64,000 nt of DNA from Spinacia oleracea (GCF_020520425.1 NC_079487.1:67448398-67512397), one strand, 5' to 3'. Shown: positions 1-12,214, numbered from the stretch's first letter. Numbers and translations are program-made. The notes: generated by a model not told the origin, from the sequence alone.

Positions 1-1725
1 AGCTTATAAAATTTGACAAGTATTGGTCCGAATACAACTTGTACTTGTCTTGTGCAGCCATTCTTGATCCAAGGTATAAGGTCAAATTTGTTGAATATTG
101 TTTTAGTAAGTTATTTGGTAGTGATGAGGCTTTAAGACGATTAAATTTGGTGTTAGCGACTATAAAGTCCTTGTTTATGGATTACAAACTACAATATGCT
201 AGTAGTTCACCTACCATAGTCTCTCCTTCTCCTGCCACTACTTTAGGAAGTAAGAACTACTTTGATGATTATGACCATTTTATCGGCACTAGTACAAGGT
301 CTCAAGTAGGAAAGTCACAACTTGAGATGTACTTAGATGATGATGCTCTTGATCTCAACTCCGAATTGGATGTTCTAGAGTTTTGGCATCAAAGTTCTGT
401 GAGATATCATGTGGTTTCAAAGATGGCACGAGATTTGTTAACTATTCCTGTGAGTACCGTAGCTTCGGAGTCCGCCTTTAGTTTTGGTGGAAAGACTGTT
501 TCGGCATCTCGTAGTTCCTTGAAGTCCAAAACAATTCAAGCTTTAATTTGTTTGCAAGATTGGCATCGTGGAGATTCTGATGAAGATCAAGAGCAGTTTG
601 ATCTTGAGTTTGATGACGAGATAGTTAGAGAAGAAGAAGAAGATGATGATGAAGATGATGATGAAGACCCCTTTTTCTAGGTAATGATGTTTCTTAATTA
701 GCTATGTTGCATCTGAGATTCAATACTATAAAACATATTTGTAGTCCTGCTGTGTTGTGTTGTGTTACTGGTCTAATTGCCTTCCAAGGTTAATGTTTCA
801 GATTTTATCTCATTTATCTAATAGTCCTGTTACTAGCTTTGTTCCTCAACTTGTAGTTTTTTTGAGGAATTACCTTGGCATTGATTGCAATTCATATTGT
901 TGTGAAAAATGGATATGGTTTCCAACAGCATAACATCAGTTGTCATTCATTCCTCCCCTGTATGCTCTTGAACATGAATTCCTGGAGGATCATAAAAGAT
1001 CTGTCACTTTGCTTAGTTGTATAACTTTCATTTTAGAGGCTAAACATGTGAGTACAACAGAGTAGCTATTGAATTATGTTTTAATTGTTAATTTAGATGT
1101 TTCAAGGTCTAGCTATGTTATATTCCGGTTTCTACAGACAACATATTGACATTTCCATCAGTAGATGTGATGGTTTTTCCATTACAGATAACTGTCTCAG
1201 TGTTGAATGACTCACTAATTAATGTTTTCCATATTTCCAGGGGATTTCTGAAGTGGAACAGAAGAGAAGACTTTACTTTGTCTGGATAAGGATGATGGTT
1301 TAGTGATAATCAATAATAATTTTAGGAAAAATCAATACCTAACTCTACCAGTACTCTAGGCTTTTTCGGAATGTATTTGCTAAACAATGTATGTCTTCTT
1401 TAGTTTTAATCTTTAAAGTTTTGGATGAAGTTGTTTCAATGAATTTGGTACGTTTAGTGTTGCAGCACATCAAAAGTATGAAAAATTATGTTTGTGATAT
1501 GCAGAAACGAAAATTGTGTGAAAAATTGTGTTTGTGATGCTGTTGAGTTTTCTTTTTAAGGTGAATGTAGCAAATCCATCAAGTGACCCGCTATTGACCC
1601 TATTAGCTTTTGGTTATGACCCTGACCCGACCCTGACCCTTATGACCCTGACCCTGGCCCTGACCCGCTTGTATTTGACTATGACCCGCAAATGACCCGC
1701 CCCGACCCGCCCAATAACCAGGCCT
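1..1725 (+). mobile_element. hAT DNA transposon, right-hand part (continues beyond window start)
   Basis: The transposase 3' part is followed by about 0.9 kb of non-coding DNA and then a dense block of GACCCG/TGACCC repeats (about 1580-1715). The block ends in CCAATAACCAGGCCTA at 1725. Read inward, that terminus begins TAGGCCTGG, a form expected for a hAT terminal inverted repeat, and GC-rich subterminal repeats are usual for hAT binding sites. The left terminus lies outside the window, so TIR pairing and the 8-bp TSD (candidate 1726-1733) cannot be tested here. The right boundary is inferred from the terminus-like sequence only. Confidence 0.7.
3..680 (+). CDS. hAT-family transposase, C-terminal part (partial at window edge)
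   Basis: The open frame enters from the left edge and ends with TAG at 678-680, so the true start is outside the window; no ATG here should be taken as the start. The early segment LYLSCAAILDPRYK is typical of the plant hAT RNase-H-fold region (DUF4413 type). The segment ELDVLEFWHQSSVRYHVVSK, followed by ARDLLTIPVSTVASESAFS, is the hAT C-terminal dimerisation domain of the RICESLEEPER/BED-zinc-finger family. The tail is strongly acidic (runs of E and D). No internal stop is seen in this part, so the copy could be fairly young or domesticated. The N-terminal BED finger and first catalytic Asp cannot be checked. The product would act in the nucleus, cutting and joining hAT ends. Confidence 0.9.
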   Translation, partial: LIKFDKYWSEYNLYLSCAAILDPRYKVKFVEYCFSKLFGSDEALRRLNLVLATIKSLFMDYKLQYASSSPTIVSPSPATTLGSKNYFDDYDHFIGTSTRSQVGKSQLEMYLDDDALDLNSELDVLEFWHQSSVRYHVVSKMARDLLTIPVSTVASESAFSFGGKTVSASRSSLKSKTIQALICLQDWHRGDSDEDQEQFDLEFDDEIVREEEEDDDEDDDEDPFF

Positions 1726-3130
1726 ATTCTCAATTAGTAGACCCATATTAGTAGAACTTTGATTCTGGTGGTCTTATTATTTATTCCATTTCTCCCACGA
1801 GCAGCCCAAGTGTGGATTCAGAACCATTAGTTCTTCAGAAAACAGAATTCAGAACCCAACCAGACTACTTTTATTTCCTTTTCATTCTTTCATTATTTTT
1901 GTAGTCCATTTTTGGTGATGCTAGTTCTGATAATGGTAATGAGGTGTAGGGTTGTTAATAATAGTGATATGTTTTATCTTTCTGGCCTGGGTATACATTT
2001 ATACGAAGTATTTGAGGAGCAAATGCAAGTAAAAAGCAGGCGAGCTTATTTAGGTTTTTGAGGGAATTGATTAACTCATGGGTAGGTTAGTAATTTTTGT
2101 TTAACTGGTTATAAAATTAGTCATATATCCATGGGTTAACTCTTAAATACGTAATTAGTGCACTCTAATGATATTTTTAAAACTACAAGGCCACTATAGA
2201 GAGTCAAATTATTTTATTTCGGCCAAGTAGAAAAGACTATAGTACAAGGTCACCATATAGAATTTCCCAAGTTTGTAGGTAGCATGTGAAATTGCATTAC
2301 CAACATCTAACTTGACTAATACCAAAGCTTTTGACAATAGGAACGAGAAATGTACGTACATTGTATATAGGTCTCAAATCTCAATGATAGCCTTCGGCTT
2401 GCTTTTGATTTATAGACCGGCCTTATGTAATCCACTTATTAGTTACCATATGAAACACAAAATGAACCGGTTCCTCGATCCAGAATTAGTTACTATGTTA
2501 TCCCAACCCATCTGGTCCATCTCTATCAAACAAATATCTCTTGGCGGATCAAACAGATTTTCTACTGACTAACCATTCCCAGTTCCTTCTGTTCTTTCTT
2601 TTCATATTCATAAAAGACCCAAGTTGAATTGAACAGATCAAACAGTACATCGCCCTTGAGCTTGCAAACAAATAGTATAGCATAAAAGATCCTGTTATAT
2701 GTTTATATAGAAAAAACAAAACATCCACAAAAGCAAAGAAAGCATTGAAGCAGTACCCAGATTATATACATACATTTACTTTCCTAATATCAGAAGCTCT
2801 TCAATCTTTCATAATACTTCACAGACAGAATTGAGGGAGAGCCACTATTGAAGGAAAGTAATGTCATCCTCTATGCCTTTTCCGGCTGCATAACCCTGCT
2901 CGCATATCAAAAATCCAATCAATATAATTACTTTAAAAGTAACTGCATATTCATTTTATCAATCTTAGTCCTATCTATTTCATCAACTTGACCATATTTT
3001 CGAATTGCCATGTAGTTGTGAAGTAAAACTCAAGTAGAAAAAAAAAATCTACTCTAGAATCATTGTGTAATAAGATTATTTTGGACATTGTAAGATTAAG
3101 CAAATGAAATAGACAAATATTAAGGGAGAA
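1726..3130. other. Non-coding stretch between hAT element and B3 gene
   Basis: AT-rich sequence with no convincing gene. The open frame at 2312-2572 has no recognisable domain and ordinary intergenic composition, so I do not call it. The minus-strand 3' UTR, or a last small exon of the neighbouring B3 gene, probably lies at about 2820-2905. There a CAG acceptor-like site precedes a short reading frame that would end in CSRKRHRG. Confidence 0.4.
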
Positions 3131-5959
3131 TCACTTACTATAGCATTTTAAGACCGGCCTTTCCCCATTTTTAAGCATCTGAAAGATTATGACGTCTCCA
3201 GGCTTAAGACTTTTAGCAACCTGAAAATCTTTCCATCCTTCCCCAATATATGATTGACCACTTCTTTTCTTGCTATTTAGCTTCACTTTCCAAGTCTTCC
3301 CTTCTCCATCTACGAGCTTCATGTAACAGCATCTTCTAAATAGACCAGTTGACCTTATAAACTCCTTTGGGAAATTCTGCACCCATTTCCATGAACTAGA
3401 TATTCAGGAACTAGATATGTATATGTTTAATGTTTTACAGATATTCTTATTATTACTTATTAGTCAGGTAATAATTTTGGTACAAGGGGGCAGTTCTTTT
3501 ATAAAGTAAGTAGTACTCCGTATTTTATTCATCTCATCGCATAATCCTCTGATGTATGAATTTGGGTATTATTTTCTAGTTCCCTCAGCTAAGAAATGTG
3601 TCTGTCCTCAACTCCTCGTCACATAAGTGACACAACCATGGTCCATGGATCACTTAAGAGCGATGTGGATAACGCCATACTTTCAAGTGGAATAAACTAT
3701 ACCGAAAGAACCAACCAAATACTCAACTACAGAGTATGTTGAAAAGTCTTAAATGGTATATTAGTAGGATCGCTGAAACCTAAGCAAACAAAACCGTGTA
3801 TTAGTATTCACTACTCAGTAGTCAGGCACCATCACCGTCACCCACACTATTACAATATATGAAACCACTCAAATGAGAATAAAAAAACCAATCATATGCA
3901 TCCCACGGATCTCCCTATTGTTTCTAGTTTACCAAATGCTGGTTGTAACTTTCAGTGTCACATCAAAAAGTCTAAGAAAAAATATATACGGGTAGATGTT
4001 TGGGATGCTTATATGAGTGATATAATGCTTGAGATTGAAGCTTAGTAAAAGACTTACAGCCTGGGAATTCTTAAAACCAGAAGGACAGAGAGTGACACGG
4101 CAGCTTGGATACTGGGATTCCACTGATGGTACTTGCGCCGTTGCAGCATCATCTTCCACTGGGTTTCTTTTATGAGTAAATCTATCATTGAAGTTTAATC
4201 CGTCCGTCTTTTGAGTCCCTGACAAATTAATGTTGTTAATTAGACAATAAATATGTAGTTACCCAATTACAGACTATGTTACCTTATGTTCAAAAGTTAA
4301 AAAAAATAACAATCTGTTATATTATTTATCTTCTTGCTGCAAAATTATGGAAATGATTACACATGTCTTCATATATTACAATAGTACTTTCAATGAAGAT
4401 GCCATGATTCATTATAATTGATAATTCAAGTGGAGGTAGTCCTTTCTTCACCTAGGTAAGAAGTATGCTACAAGTGGTAAAGGCAACTCCAATGTGCATT
4501 TTGTTGTAGTTTGAAATTGTGGGGGAAAATTGAAAAACTTGCTCGATCATTTCAATTTGTTGCCAACCTCTCTATCTAGACATAAAAGCTACCCGGGTTA
4601 ACTCTATTAACTAGAAGAAAAAACTGGCTGAGTGGCCGGTGTATTGATTGATATGTGAGGTCATTGAAGAATATTGTAGCTGTTGGAAATGGGAAACTGT
4701 TTTTGGTACAGTTGGGTCTCTCACACCCGGTATGCCAAAATCATTTCTTTTGGAAATGTTGTAGCAACTAGGAAGTCAAGCTACAAGTGGTCTAACTTCA
4801 CCATTGGAGATTTGGATATGCCGACAAAACCATCAATATTCCCTTGTATTACTCCTATAATCAAATTTCTTGACTACAAAAGACCAAAAACTAATACTAC
4901 ATTAGTTCATATTTCACCATTATACTTCCTCCGTTTCTTTTTAGTTGCAACATTTTGTTTTTCACACTTGTCAATGCATAAGTTGTACAATTAATATCTT
5001 TAACTACAGATAAGTAAAAACTATGAAAAATAAATATTCGAAAATAAATATCAAGACCAAACAAGAACAAAGTGTTACAACTAAAAAGAAACGGATGAAG
5101 TGACCGGTAACACAAAGTAACAATTCGTCAAAATAAGCTTTAAATTTTGAAAACCAAGTGAATATAACACAGCCTAAATTACAAAAAAGAAACAGAAATT
5201 GTTGCTAATTTTAGATACCAATTAATTAATATTTGTTGTTCAATACACAATTCCCCCAAAATTCTGAATTAATTATTGCTTAAACAAACAATTTTGGGTC
5301 AGATAAACTTTAATCTAAAAAATAAAATAGTGTAATGAATTGAACATTCGGACAAATTGCGGTAAAATTAAAGGCAAACATATATACCTTCAAAATTAGA
5401 GTCATTAGAGAATGGAGAATATTGGCGCGCAGAGGCGGTAGTGGGATCATAAACAGTGACATTGAAGATGAAATTGAAAACATGGGTAAATACCAGAAAA
5501 TCACCCACACCCAAATCATTGTGGACAGCAAATTCCTTCCAACCATCCCCGAAATGGCGGCCGCCTTTGAGTTTTACGGGCCAATTACGCTTATCATCAA
5601 CCACCAACACCATGATCTCCGGTTCATAACCGTCCGCCTTAAATCGGTCTAGAAATGATTCTGGAATTGACTGCATGCAGAACAGGAATTTGGGTTATTA
5701 TTTCAAATATTGAACTTTAAGGAAGAGTCGATGTCAGCTAGCTTAGGTAAAGTCTCGACCGAAGTAGTACATATCCGGCCAAGACTTGGGATCGAATCAT
5801 GTCAACATCACTGCGCTATTTATAGACAAAGTATAAAAAAGAGAATGAAGAGGGACTTACGAAGGTATTGAGGAAACCAGGTGATAGGGGCTGCATGAAT
5901 TTAGCGCCATGGCTCAAGTTCTTTGATTTTGGTTCTTCTGAGATTTCCGTTTCTCGCAT
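3131..5959 (-). CDS. REM-type protein with two B3 DNA-binding domains (spliced)
   Basis: Reading from high to low coordinates: exon 1 5959-5861 (33 codons, GTAAGT donor); exon 2 5670-5388 after a TGCAG acceptor; exon 3 4218-4058, ending at GTAAGT; exon 4 from 3376 to the TGA at 3131. Phases agree at every junction (0, 1, 0). Exon 2 encodes a complete first B3 domain (IPESFLDRF ... WPVKL ... FGDGWKEFAVHNDLGVGDFLVF). Exons 3-4 encode the second (PSCRVTLCPSGFKNSQA joined to NFPKEFIRSTGLF ... WKVKL ... GEGWKDFQVAKSLKPGDVIIF). The protein is about 260 aa. B3 domains of the REM group bind DNA in the nucleus; the target is not predictable. A further donor (A|GTAAGT at 3139/3138) could splice to a small last exon near 2900 instead of ending at 3131. 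Intron 2 (4219-5387) contains a Stowaway-like MITE. Confidence 0.82.
4925..5100. mobile_element. Stowaway-like MITE in intron 2 of the B3 gene
   Basis: The ends are near-perfect inverted repeats. The left end reads CTTCCTCCGTTTCTTTTTAG and the reverse complement of the right end reads CTTCATCCGTTTCTTTTTAG, with further pairing inward (TTGCAACA against TTGTAACA). Length is about 176 bp. A TA precedes the left end as expected for a Tc1/mariner target, but the matching TA on the right has changed to TG. No coding capacity. Confidence 0.8.
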
Positions 5960-6095
5960 TTTTGCAGTTTTTTTTGTAATAATTAATTTCTTCTCCTTTG
6001 TTCAGTTCTGGGGTTTTATTAGGAACAGGTGTTTTTCAAATGCAATTTAAGTTTTTAGTGAGGAAATGGAACTTTGGTAATAAATGTTTTTCTAT

Positions 6096-7700
6096 TTTTT
6101 TTTTTACAAAAAGGACTACAAAACAAACGAAAACAAAAAAAGAAAGCAATTAAAACGACAGCCAAATAAGATGACGTCAGACGGGTTTGTGTGCGTCTTT
6201 AACCATTGACCTAGAAACCTTGCGGTCAAACAGACGACGAACTTTAGAAAGCGACCAAGAAAAAGAGACAGGAGGGAGCAGAAGACGTTGTAATAAACGA
6301 ACCAAAGTGAAGGAATACGTGTAAATCAACAAAGAAGAAAAACCCTCTAAATCGCACAGCACGAAGACCAAGTTCACAGGCTCTCAATTCAGCTTGAAGA
6401 GCATAACCCAAAATGCAACCCTGAGCGTCACCCCCAATAGTGCAAGCAAACTGGAGTCACTAAAAATCAAGGCCACTCCTGTCTAGGGATGGCAAAGGGT
6501 AATGGACCCGACCCGGATCTGTGGATCCAGATCCGTTTTCAGCGGATCTGGATCCTCAATTTTTGGACCCGACGGATCCGGATAGGATCTGGATCCTTGG
6601 TTTTAAAAGCGGATCTGGATCGGGTCCTAAGTCATTACCCGGATCCGGATCCGTTTACCCGTTTTTATATTAAAAAAATTTAAAATATAAAAATAAAGAC
6701 TTAAGAATTGTAGCATTATTGAAGATTGTTGAACTTTTAATATTATTTATGTTGGATTTGTTAAATTTGATTTTAGTGAATGCGTGAATGGATAAATAGC
6801 GTTTTTATTGAAGTTTTATTAAACTATGTTTTAAGGTTAAAATGAAAATTAGGGTCGTTTGATGAAAAAATAAGTTAGGATCCGTTTTGGAGCCGTTTTG
6901 GAGCCGTATCCGTAAGATCTGGATCCTCAATTTCTTTACCCAGTGGATCCGGGTAGGATCTGGATCCTTGCCTAAAAAACGGATTTGGATCTAGATCCTA
7001 GAGGATCCGGTCCGAATCCTACTTGTTGCCATCCCTACTCCTGTCTGGTAGCACCGTCGTCGATAACAGGGCATACATCAGGCCGAAGCAGAGACCAATG
7101 CTGAAGATTGACAGAGAAACCCAAAAGGTTGGGACTTTCCCAGGACGATGAGAACGAAGAACAAACCCAAAGCCAACCACATCTTTCAACAGCGTACACC
7201 ACTTGTGGATCAAACACAACAACCAAGGCAACATCAGCAAAAGAACTTCCACGGAAGAGTATGTTATTCCTGACAAGACCAAGAGCAACCAGAAAAGCAC
7301 CCACCAATCCTTTGGAAAAAAAGGAAGTGTAGGGGGTTTTCTTTTGTATTTCTATTTGTATATGCTCTTGTAGTGGTATTTTTTGTATTTTTTTTGTAAA
7401 TCACATCAGCACACCATGACGAGAACGAGTCAACAATAGGCAACGAACAAAGAGTAGCCAACGGGAAACAGGCCACTAAGCACTAATAAGTGGACAATCA
7501 CGAAATAAGTGAGCAACCAATTTTGGAGAGGAATGACAAAAGCTACATTGAGGAACCAAAGGAATACACCGATCATGAAGAAGAGCAGCCACATGCAAAG
7601 CATTATGAAGCAACTTCCAAACGAAAATCATGAATAAATGTTGAATTGTCACGAAGGCAAATACCAGTCCGTCATGTTACGTTACATTTACTCTGTAAAA
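6096..7700 (-). pseudogene. Decayed RNase H-type LINE, 3' end (interrupted by an hAT MITE)
   Basis: On the minus strand, about 7640-7490 translates to a zinc-binding RT-associated segment (FVWKLLHNALHVAALLHDRC, then QCSFCHSSPKLVAHLFRDCP) followed by a stop. Lower coordinates hold the start of an RNase H fold. Across the inserted MITE the RNase H-like frame resumes with LGYALQAELRACELGLRAV-type sequence in shifted frames. The element ends in a minus-strand A tract (plus-strand T run at about 6096-6107). Several frameshifts and stops show it is dead. The RT core is missing or beyond recognition, so the copy is probably 5'-truncated. Its upstream limit near 7700 is uncertain. Confidence 0.75.
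6484..7037. mobile_element. Non-autonomous hAT element (554-bp MITE) with perfect 8-bp TSD
   Basis: The ends are TAGGGATGGCAA and its exact inverted complement TTGCCATCCCTA. The flanks are identical 8-mers, CTCCTGTC at 6476-6483 and 7038-7045, the hallmark of hAT integration. The interior has no ORF of note and is dominated by subterminal repeats of GGATCCGGATC-like words at both ends (about 6505-6660 and 6880-7015), plausibly transposase binding sites. It sits inside the LINE relic, so it is the younger insertion. Confidence 0.95.
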
Positions 7701-8501
7701 GGGAATCAGTTTGCTCCTAAGTCCTGAATGATGTAAGAAAAGGCATGCTAAAGTATGTACCTTTTTCAATTTTTTTTTTGGCAAATCTAAATTATTTTGT
7801 ACTTGCCAATAAGCTTTGGTAAAGGAAATAATCCTTGCTGACACATGTTTTCACGATACATAGATTAAATTATTTACGAACAAAAAATGATAACTTATGA
7901 TCTATGCCATGTGATTTTTGGAAAATAATGCCGCTTTGACGGGCTGGAGTAACATTACTGAGTTTTTCATTTATTTTTGGATTTTTTCTGTGTTTTTCCT
8001 GCTCTCTATTTTTATGATGATGTACAGGTACGATAACAGAACTCGAGTTGTTCAAAGGAGAGTTACTACTGGAGTCAGTATTTTACTATGGAGATATAGA
8101 GATGAGGAATTATTTACAACAACTTTTGTGTAAAACCGCCTCACAAAAACGTTAAAAATACCGTTTTGATGGCAATCCTGGCGAGCACGGTGACGTCATT
8201 TTAATTTATTTATTTTTAATTTATTTTGAAATATTAAAAAGTAAACTAGTGTAAAACTTAACAAAAAGTAATAAAATCATAACTAATTGAGTAACAAAAT
8301 AGTTATGGTATAATGACAAATAATTACACTTATGAGTGAAATAGTTATGATTTTTAAAAAAAACTTATTACTAACTAAAACTCATAAAATCTTAACTAAA
8401 ATTTCTGAAATCATAATTAAAACTCATAATTATTAACTAAAAACACACACCAAAATTACTAAAAATTCAAAGGCACGTTATAAGTTATAAATGTTAGGTT
8501 A
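7701..8501. other. Intergenic, nothing recognised
   Basis: AT-rich DNA without a supported gene. Short open frames (for example around 7918-8133) lack domains. Confidence 0.4.
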
Positions 8502-9452
8502 TGAATAATATAATATAATTCATGCGGAAAAATCATAAAGCCAGAATCCAAATTAATTGACACATAGTTAATTAGCATAATTTAGGTGACATACAATGTG
8601 ATGTGTGCCTTCCCTAGCTGCTCCCGAACCGAACAAGAACAAGTCTTTAGAGCCCCAAACGTTGCCCCTCCGTATAAAGTCCACAGCACGTTCGGATCCG
8701 CCTTACGTTTAACCAACTAGGATTTTACTTAAGTTTTATGTATTCGGGCTAGGCTGTATTATGTTCTCCCTTGAACACAATGGGAATAAAGAATATGATT
8801 TTCAATGTGATTGATGTGTATAATTATGAGGGCCTATCCTCATATTTATAGGGTAGAAAATAAGAAATTTGAGTCTTGCTAGGAAGAGAATTACCAATCC
8901 TACTTGGATTTAAATTCTTATCCAATTAGAATTGTAACATTAATTAAACTCTTAATTAAATCAATTCCTGTAGGACTAGGAATACTTAATCCAAAGTTAC
9001 TTGGGAATTAAGCAAACGGACTTTTCTTAGAGCCCAAGACGAATCAACCCAACACAGCCACAACGGGCCACGTTGGTGCGTGTGCTGCCTCGGCCCAGCC
9101 ACAGCCGCAGCTGGCCGAAGGCCCAGCGCGTTGTGGCCTTTGCCTTGGCAGGCCTGCACTCCTTGCTCGCTGGCTGGGCGCGGCCCATGAGCTGATGCCT
9201 TGATCGCAGCATGGTGCGGCCCATGGCGCTGCTTCCTTGCTCGCAGGGCGCGGCCTATGGTGCTGCATTGCTTGCTTGTCGAGCGATGGGCCGGCTCGCT
9301 TGCCGGCTTGTCGCTCGTCGAGCTTCCGACTCGTTTTCCGATTCCGGAATCCATTTCCGTTTTGAACAAATATTTACATTTCCGTTAATATTTCCGATTA
9401 CGAAAATAATTGTAGTACCAATATTCCGATTCCGTTAATAATTTTTTTAACA
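8502..9452 (-). mobile_element. Probable solo LTR (minus orientation)
   Basis: The block runs from TG at 8502 to CA at 9452. In minus orientation it shows a CCCTATAAATATGAGG promoter-like box and the mixed GC-rich/AT-rich organisation of a long LTR. A strongly GC-rich segment (about 9030-9330) stands out from the surroundings and causes several spurious overlapping ORFs. No gag or pol is adjacent, and I find no matching 5-bp TSD. The boundaries are best guesses. Confidence 0.4.
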
Positions 9453-9931
9453 ATGTAAATATGTAATACTCATGCTTTTATATGAAAACAAATCTAAATT
9501 GTAGTACCAAAGTAAAAAAAAACATATAATTAAGTAGTGCATGTGTTTCATTATATTTTATTATTTGCTCGCGATGTGAAAATTTCCATCTTTATTTGGT
9601 AGTTTCCCTAAAAATTGCGTGCGACATTACATAAAAACTAAAAATTGCGTTATTACAACAAATCACAGTAAATATTTTGCAAGAAAAATTGTTCAAAAAG
9701 TAATTTGTATTTAAAAGTATCTAAATAGTGAAACAATGTAATACACATGCTCTTATATGAAAAAAAAGCGAAATTGTAGTACCAAAGTAAAGAAAATAAA
9801 CATACAAATTGTATCTAATCACATGCTCTCTAATCAATTTGCAACACATAACTAACATTGTAGGATGTTTGCCAATGACTTTTCTCAAAAAATATTAAAA
9901 ATAGGTAAAAATACTTTAGAACTTTATATTG
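9453..9931. other. Intergenic with a diverged direct repeat
   Basis: A segment around 9453-9530 (TAATACTCATGCTTTTATATG, ATTGTAGTACCAAAGTAAA) recurs in diverged form around 9735-9810, about 280 bp downstream. No coding potential is seen. Confidence 0.5.
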
Positions 9932-9936
9932 CTTAC

Positions 9937-11397
9937 TGTGAGGGGGTCGAAAAAGCACGAGCCTAATGCGTGACCTCGTCCCTCGTGGATGTGACGCTTC
10001 TTTTTGTCAAATCAAGTGTAATTGGATTTCCTGTGAGTTTACACCCAATTGACTAGTAATATAGGAGTCGCCATTCAGTTTTTAACGACAATGAGAAAAA
10101 CTGACAAAACTCGGTTATCGTGACATAAAGGGAGTGCAATTATGTTTGACCACGACGGCCGTAGGTTCCCTTGTGATCCCTGGTGGTGGGGATCGCTCAA
10201 CGTACACCCGCGGGGTAGAGATTGAGGGTTCGGGGGACTGTAACTACCGAGAGGAGTACTCGCTCTTCGATAACTCCAGAGGCAGGATATCCTTACTAGC
10301 TCAGCATAAATAATTGAAGGGACATGCGTTAACTATTAAACTAATCTGAGTTGATTTTATCAATATGCAACATATAGTACTAGATCGAACGCGATTATCT
10401 GACTTAGATTGTTTTAAGGGACCTAGCATGATAATCCAATTTCCCAAAAATATCATATTTATTAAGCGTGATCGAACAATCAGATTTTGGTTAGTTTAAC
10501 AGTTCATAAAAGGGCGAGGAAAGCAATTAAACCATGGAAAAGGGACACATTACGATGCACCCTTGAGAGGTGCGTCACGGTTCTCAGAAAACTAACCACT
10601 TTGACTTTGCTATTTCTCTTTTTATTTAACGAATCTCAAACTATGGGACAGGATACGTTCTGTTCGATTTATGGATCGATTGCAACAGAACGCGTGATCA
10701 GTTTTGCAGCGTGAGGCTTAGGCTTAGGGGTTTAGAGTCAATACTCATAATATAATTGTGTGTTGTGTCCCCTTCACGTCGGCTTTAGGGGTCTATTTAT
10801 AGGAAAGAGTGGCGTAGAAAGATAGATTTTCAGGAATTTGAATACGAAACGGATTAGGAAAAGAATATGTCCCAGGTATTTTCGGCGCCCAGCTCTGGGC
10901 GTCAAAGATTTCGGCGCCCAGGGCTGGGCGTTGAAAATAGGGTCTGGCAGAATTCTTTGTCAGATTGGACTCTAGAGTACGGAGTTCATTAAGAGACTTA
11001 ATCCGAGTTATTTGGTGCGTATCAATTTACGACGGAATGCGTCTGGGCCCTTTACGAACTCTAGGTTCGTTATGAGTTTAATTAATACGTTAACTCTTTT
11101 ATCGAACTGCGATAGGAATAGAATTCATTTTACAATTTCTATCTCTTTTAGGATTTATGTTGGAGTGCAACACCTAATTCTGACAGGTTTCTATCTTTTT
11201 ATTCTTACTACTTTTAGCAACTACCCTTTACGGCAGTTACTATTTTTAGCAGGTTTCCATAAATAGCAGGCTTCGGGTGAAATGAAAAGGGGAATTGAGA
11301 TTCGTTATTTTATAGGAGATGCGTTGTCAAGTGGAGATTTATGTTTTCATCATCGAACCTTCCCTTTCGGGAATGGGGACAAAAGTAGGTGTCTACA
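9937..11397 (-). repeat. Left LTR of Tat-type Ty3-gypsy element
   Basis: This is a near-identical direct repeat of 19658-21117. In minus orientation it starts TGTAGACACCTACTTTTGTC and ends CCCCCTCACA. It is flanked on both sides by CTTAC (9932-9936 and 11398-11402), which is the expected pattern for a solo LTR and not for the 3' LTR of an intact element. It contains a TATTTATAG-like box and one copy of the paired GCGCCCAG...CTGGGCG motif (about 10880-10935). The open frame at 11012-11266 is unlikely to be a gene because it is simply LTR sequence. Confidence 0.92.
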
Positions 11398-12042
11398 CTT
11401 ACTCTTAATCTTTAAACATGAAAACTAAGCTATTACTCTAATTGTATTCTTGTAAAGTTTACAATATTCAGAAGTATTTTTAAAATGAAAATAGTTGAGA
11501 ACATATAAATTTTAGGAAAAATTTGTAAATATTAATCCAATCTTTGCCCGGTTTTCTGTAATTAAGCCAACCTATTCAATATTTCTGAATAATCCAACCT
11601 TTATGACCCAACTTCTATTATTAAGCCTGGGTGACCGGTTACCTGTTACAAAGTCAACATTAAAAACGTTGACAACCTAAAGTTGATTTCCCTCCTAAAA
11701 TTTTGGACACGTCACATCACGTGCCACCTAAACAGGATTTTCTAATTTTTTTTTAAAAAACCCTTAACTCTTTTCTCCTCTTAACCCTTAACCCAGATCC
11801 AACAGTTGATTGGTTTAACCCATTCATAGCAATTGCTGATTATTTTTGACGAACTTCGAATGAAGAGGTATGAGGGATCAACAATGGTGGAGAAGAGGTA
11901 GGAGAGAAATGATGAACAAAGGAGAGAGGAACGAAAATTGCAGAGATGAAGCAATTGAATCGCAGAGGAGAGAGGAACGAACATTAGAATAACAATTAAA
12001 AAAAAGGAGGGAAAACAATGTTAAATTGTAACGGTTATATTT
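11398..12042. repeat. Broken second copy of the right-hand genomic flank
   Basis: About 645 bp that align almost base for base with 21118-21762, which lies outside the element. The copy includes the left arm and part of the loop of the fold-back element described at 21228-21925, but stops abruptly near 12042 in mid-loop. In an undisturbed retrotransposon this place should hold the polypurine tract. See the finding on rearrangement. Confidence 0.9.
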
Positions 12043-12214
12043 ACAGATGTTTTCGAAATCAAAGCTATAAAGTGTAATCGGGCCTGGCCAAGCCCAACCA
12101 CGAGGTAAAAATATTTTTAAAGATTCTCATTTTCAAGGCTAGTTAAACGAGAAAACCCCCTTGGGACGTAAAACGAAGGAAAATCCAGCACATCGCTCTT
12201 TTTTGGAAAAAACG

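Noticed and set aside
2312..2572. 86-codon plus-strand ORF
   Set aside because: No domain, no promoter or codon signal distinguishable from intergenic DNA.
5422..5652. Plus-strand ORF of 76 codons
   Set aside because: It is antisense to the first B3 domain exon, which has clear domain and splice support.
7019..7307. Two overlapping hydrophobic minus-strand ORFs that could look like membrane proteins
   Set aside because: They lie in the LINE zf-RVT/RNase H relic and partly in the MITE end; hydrophobicity is due to frame-shifted reading.
9027..9369. Several overlapping GC-rich ORFs on both strands
   Set aside because: High GC lowers stop frequency in this LTR-like block; no domain or consistent frame.
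11012..11266. 84-codon ORF present in both Tat LTRs (also 20732-20986)
   Set aside because: It is the same LTR sequence twice; no domain, and its conservation simply reflects LTR identity.
9937..12042. A 2.1-kb LTR spanning 9937-12042 and 19658-21762
   Set aside because: The CTTAC target duplication and the canonical TGTAGACACC start fall at 11397/21117, and the extra 645 bp belongs to a flank containing half of a separate fold-back element.
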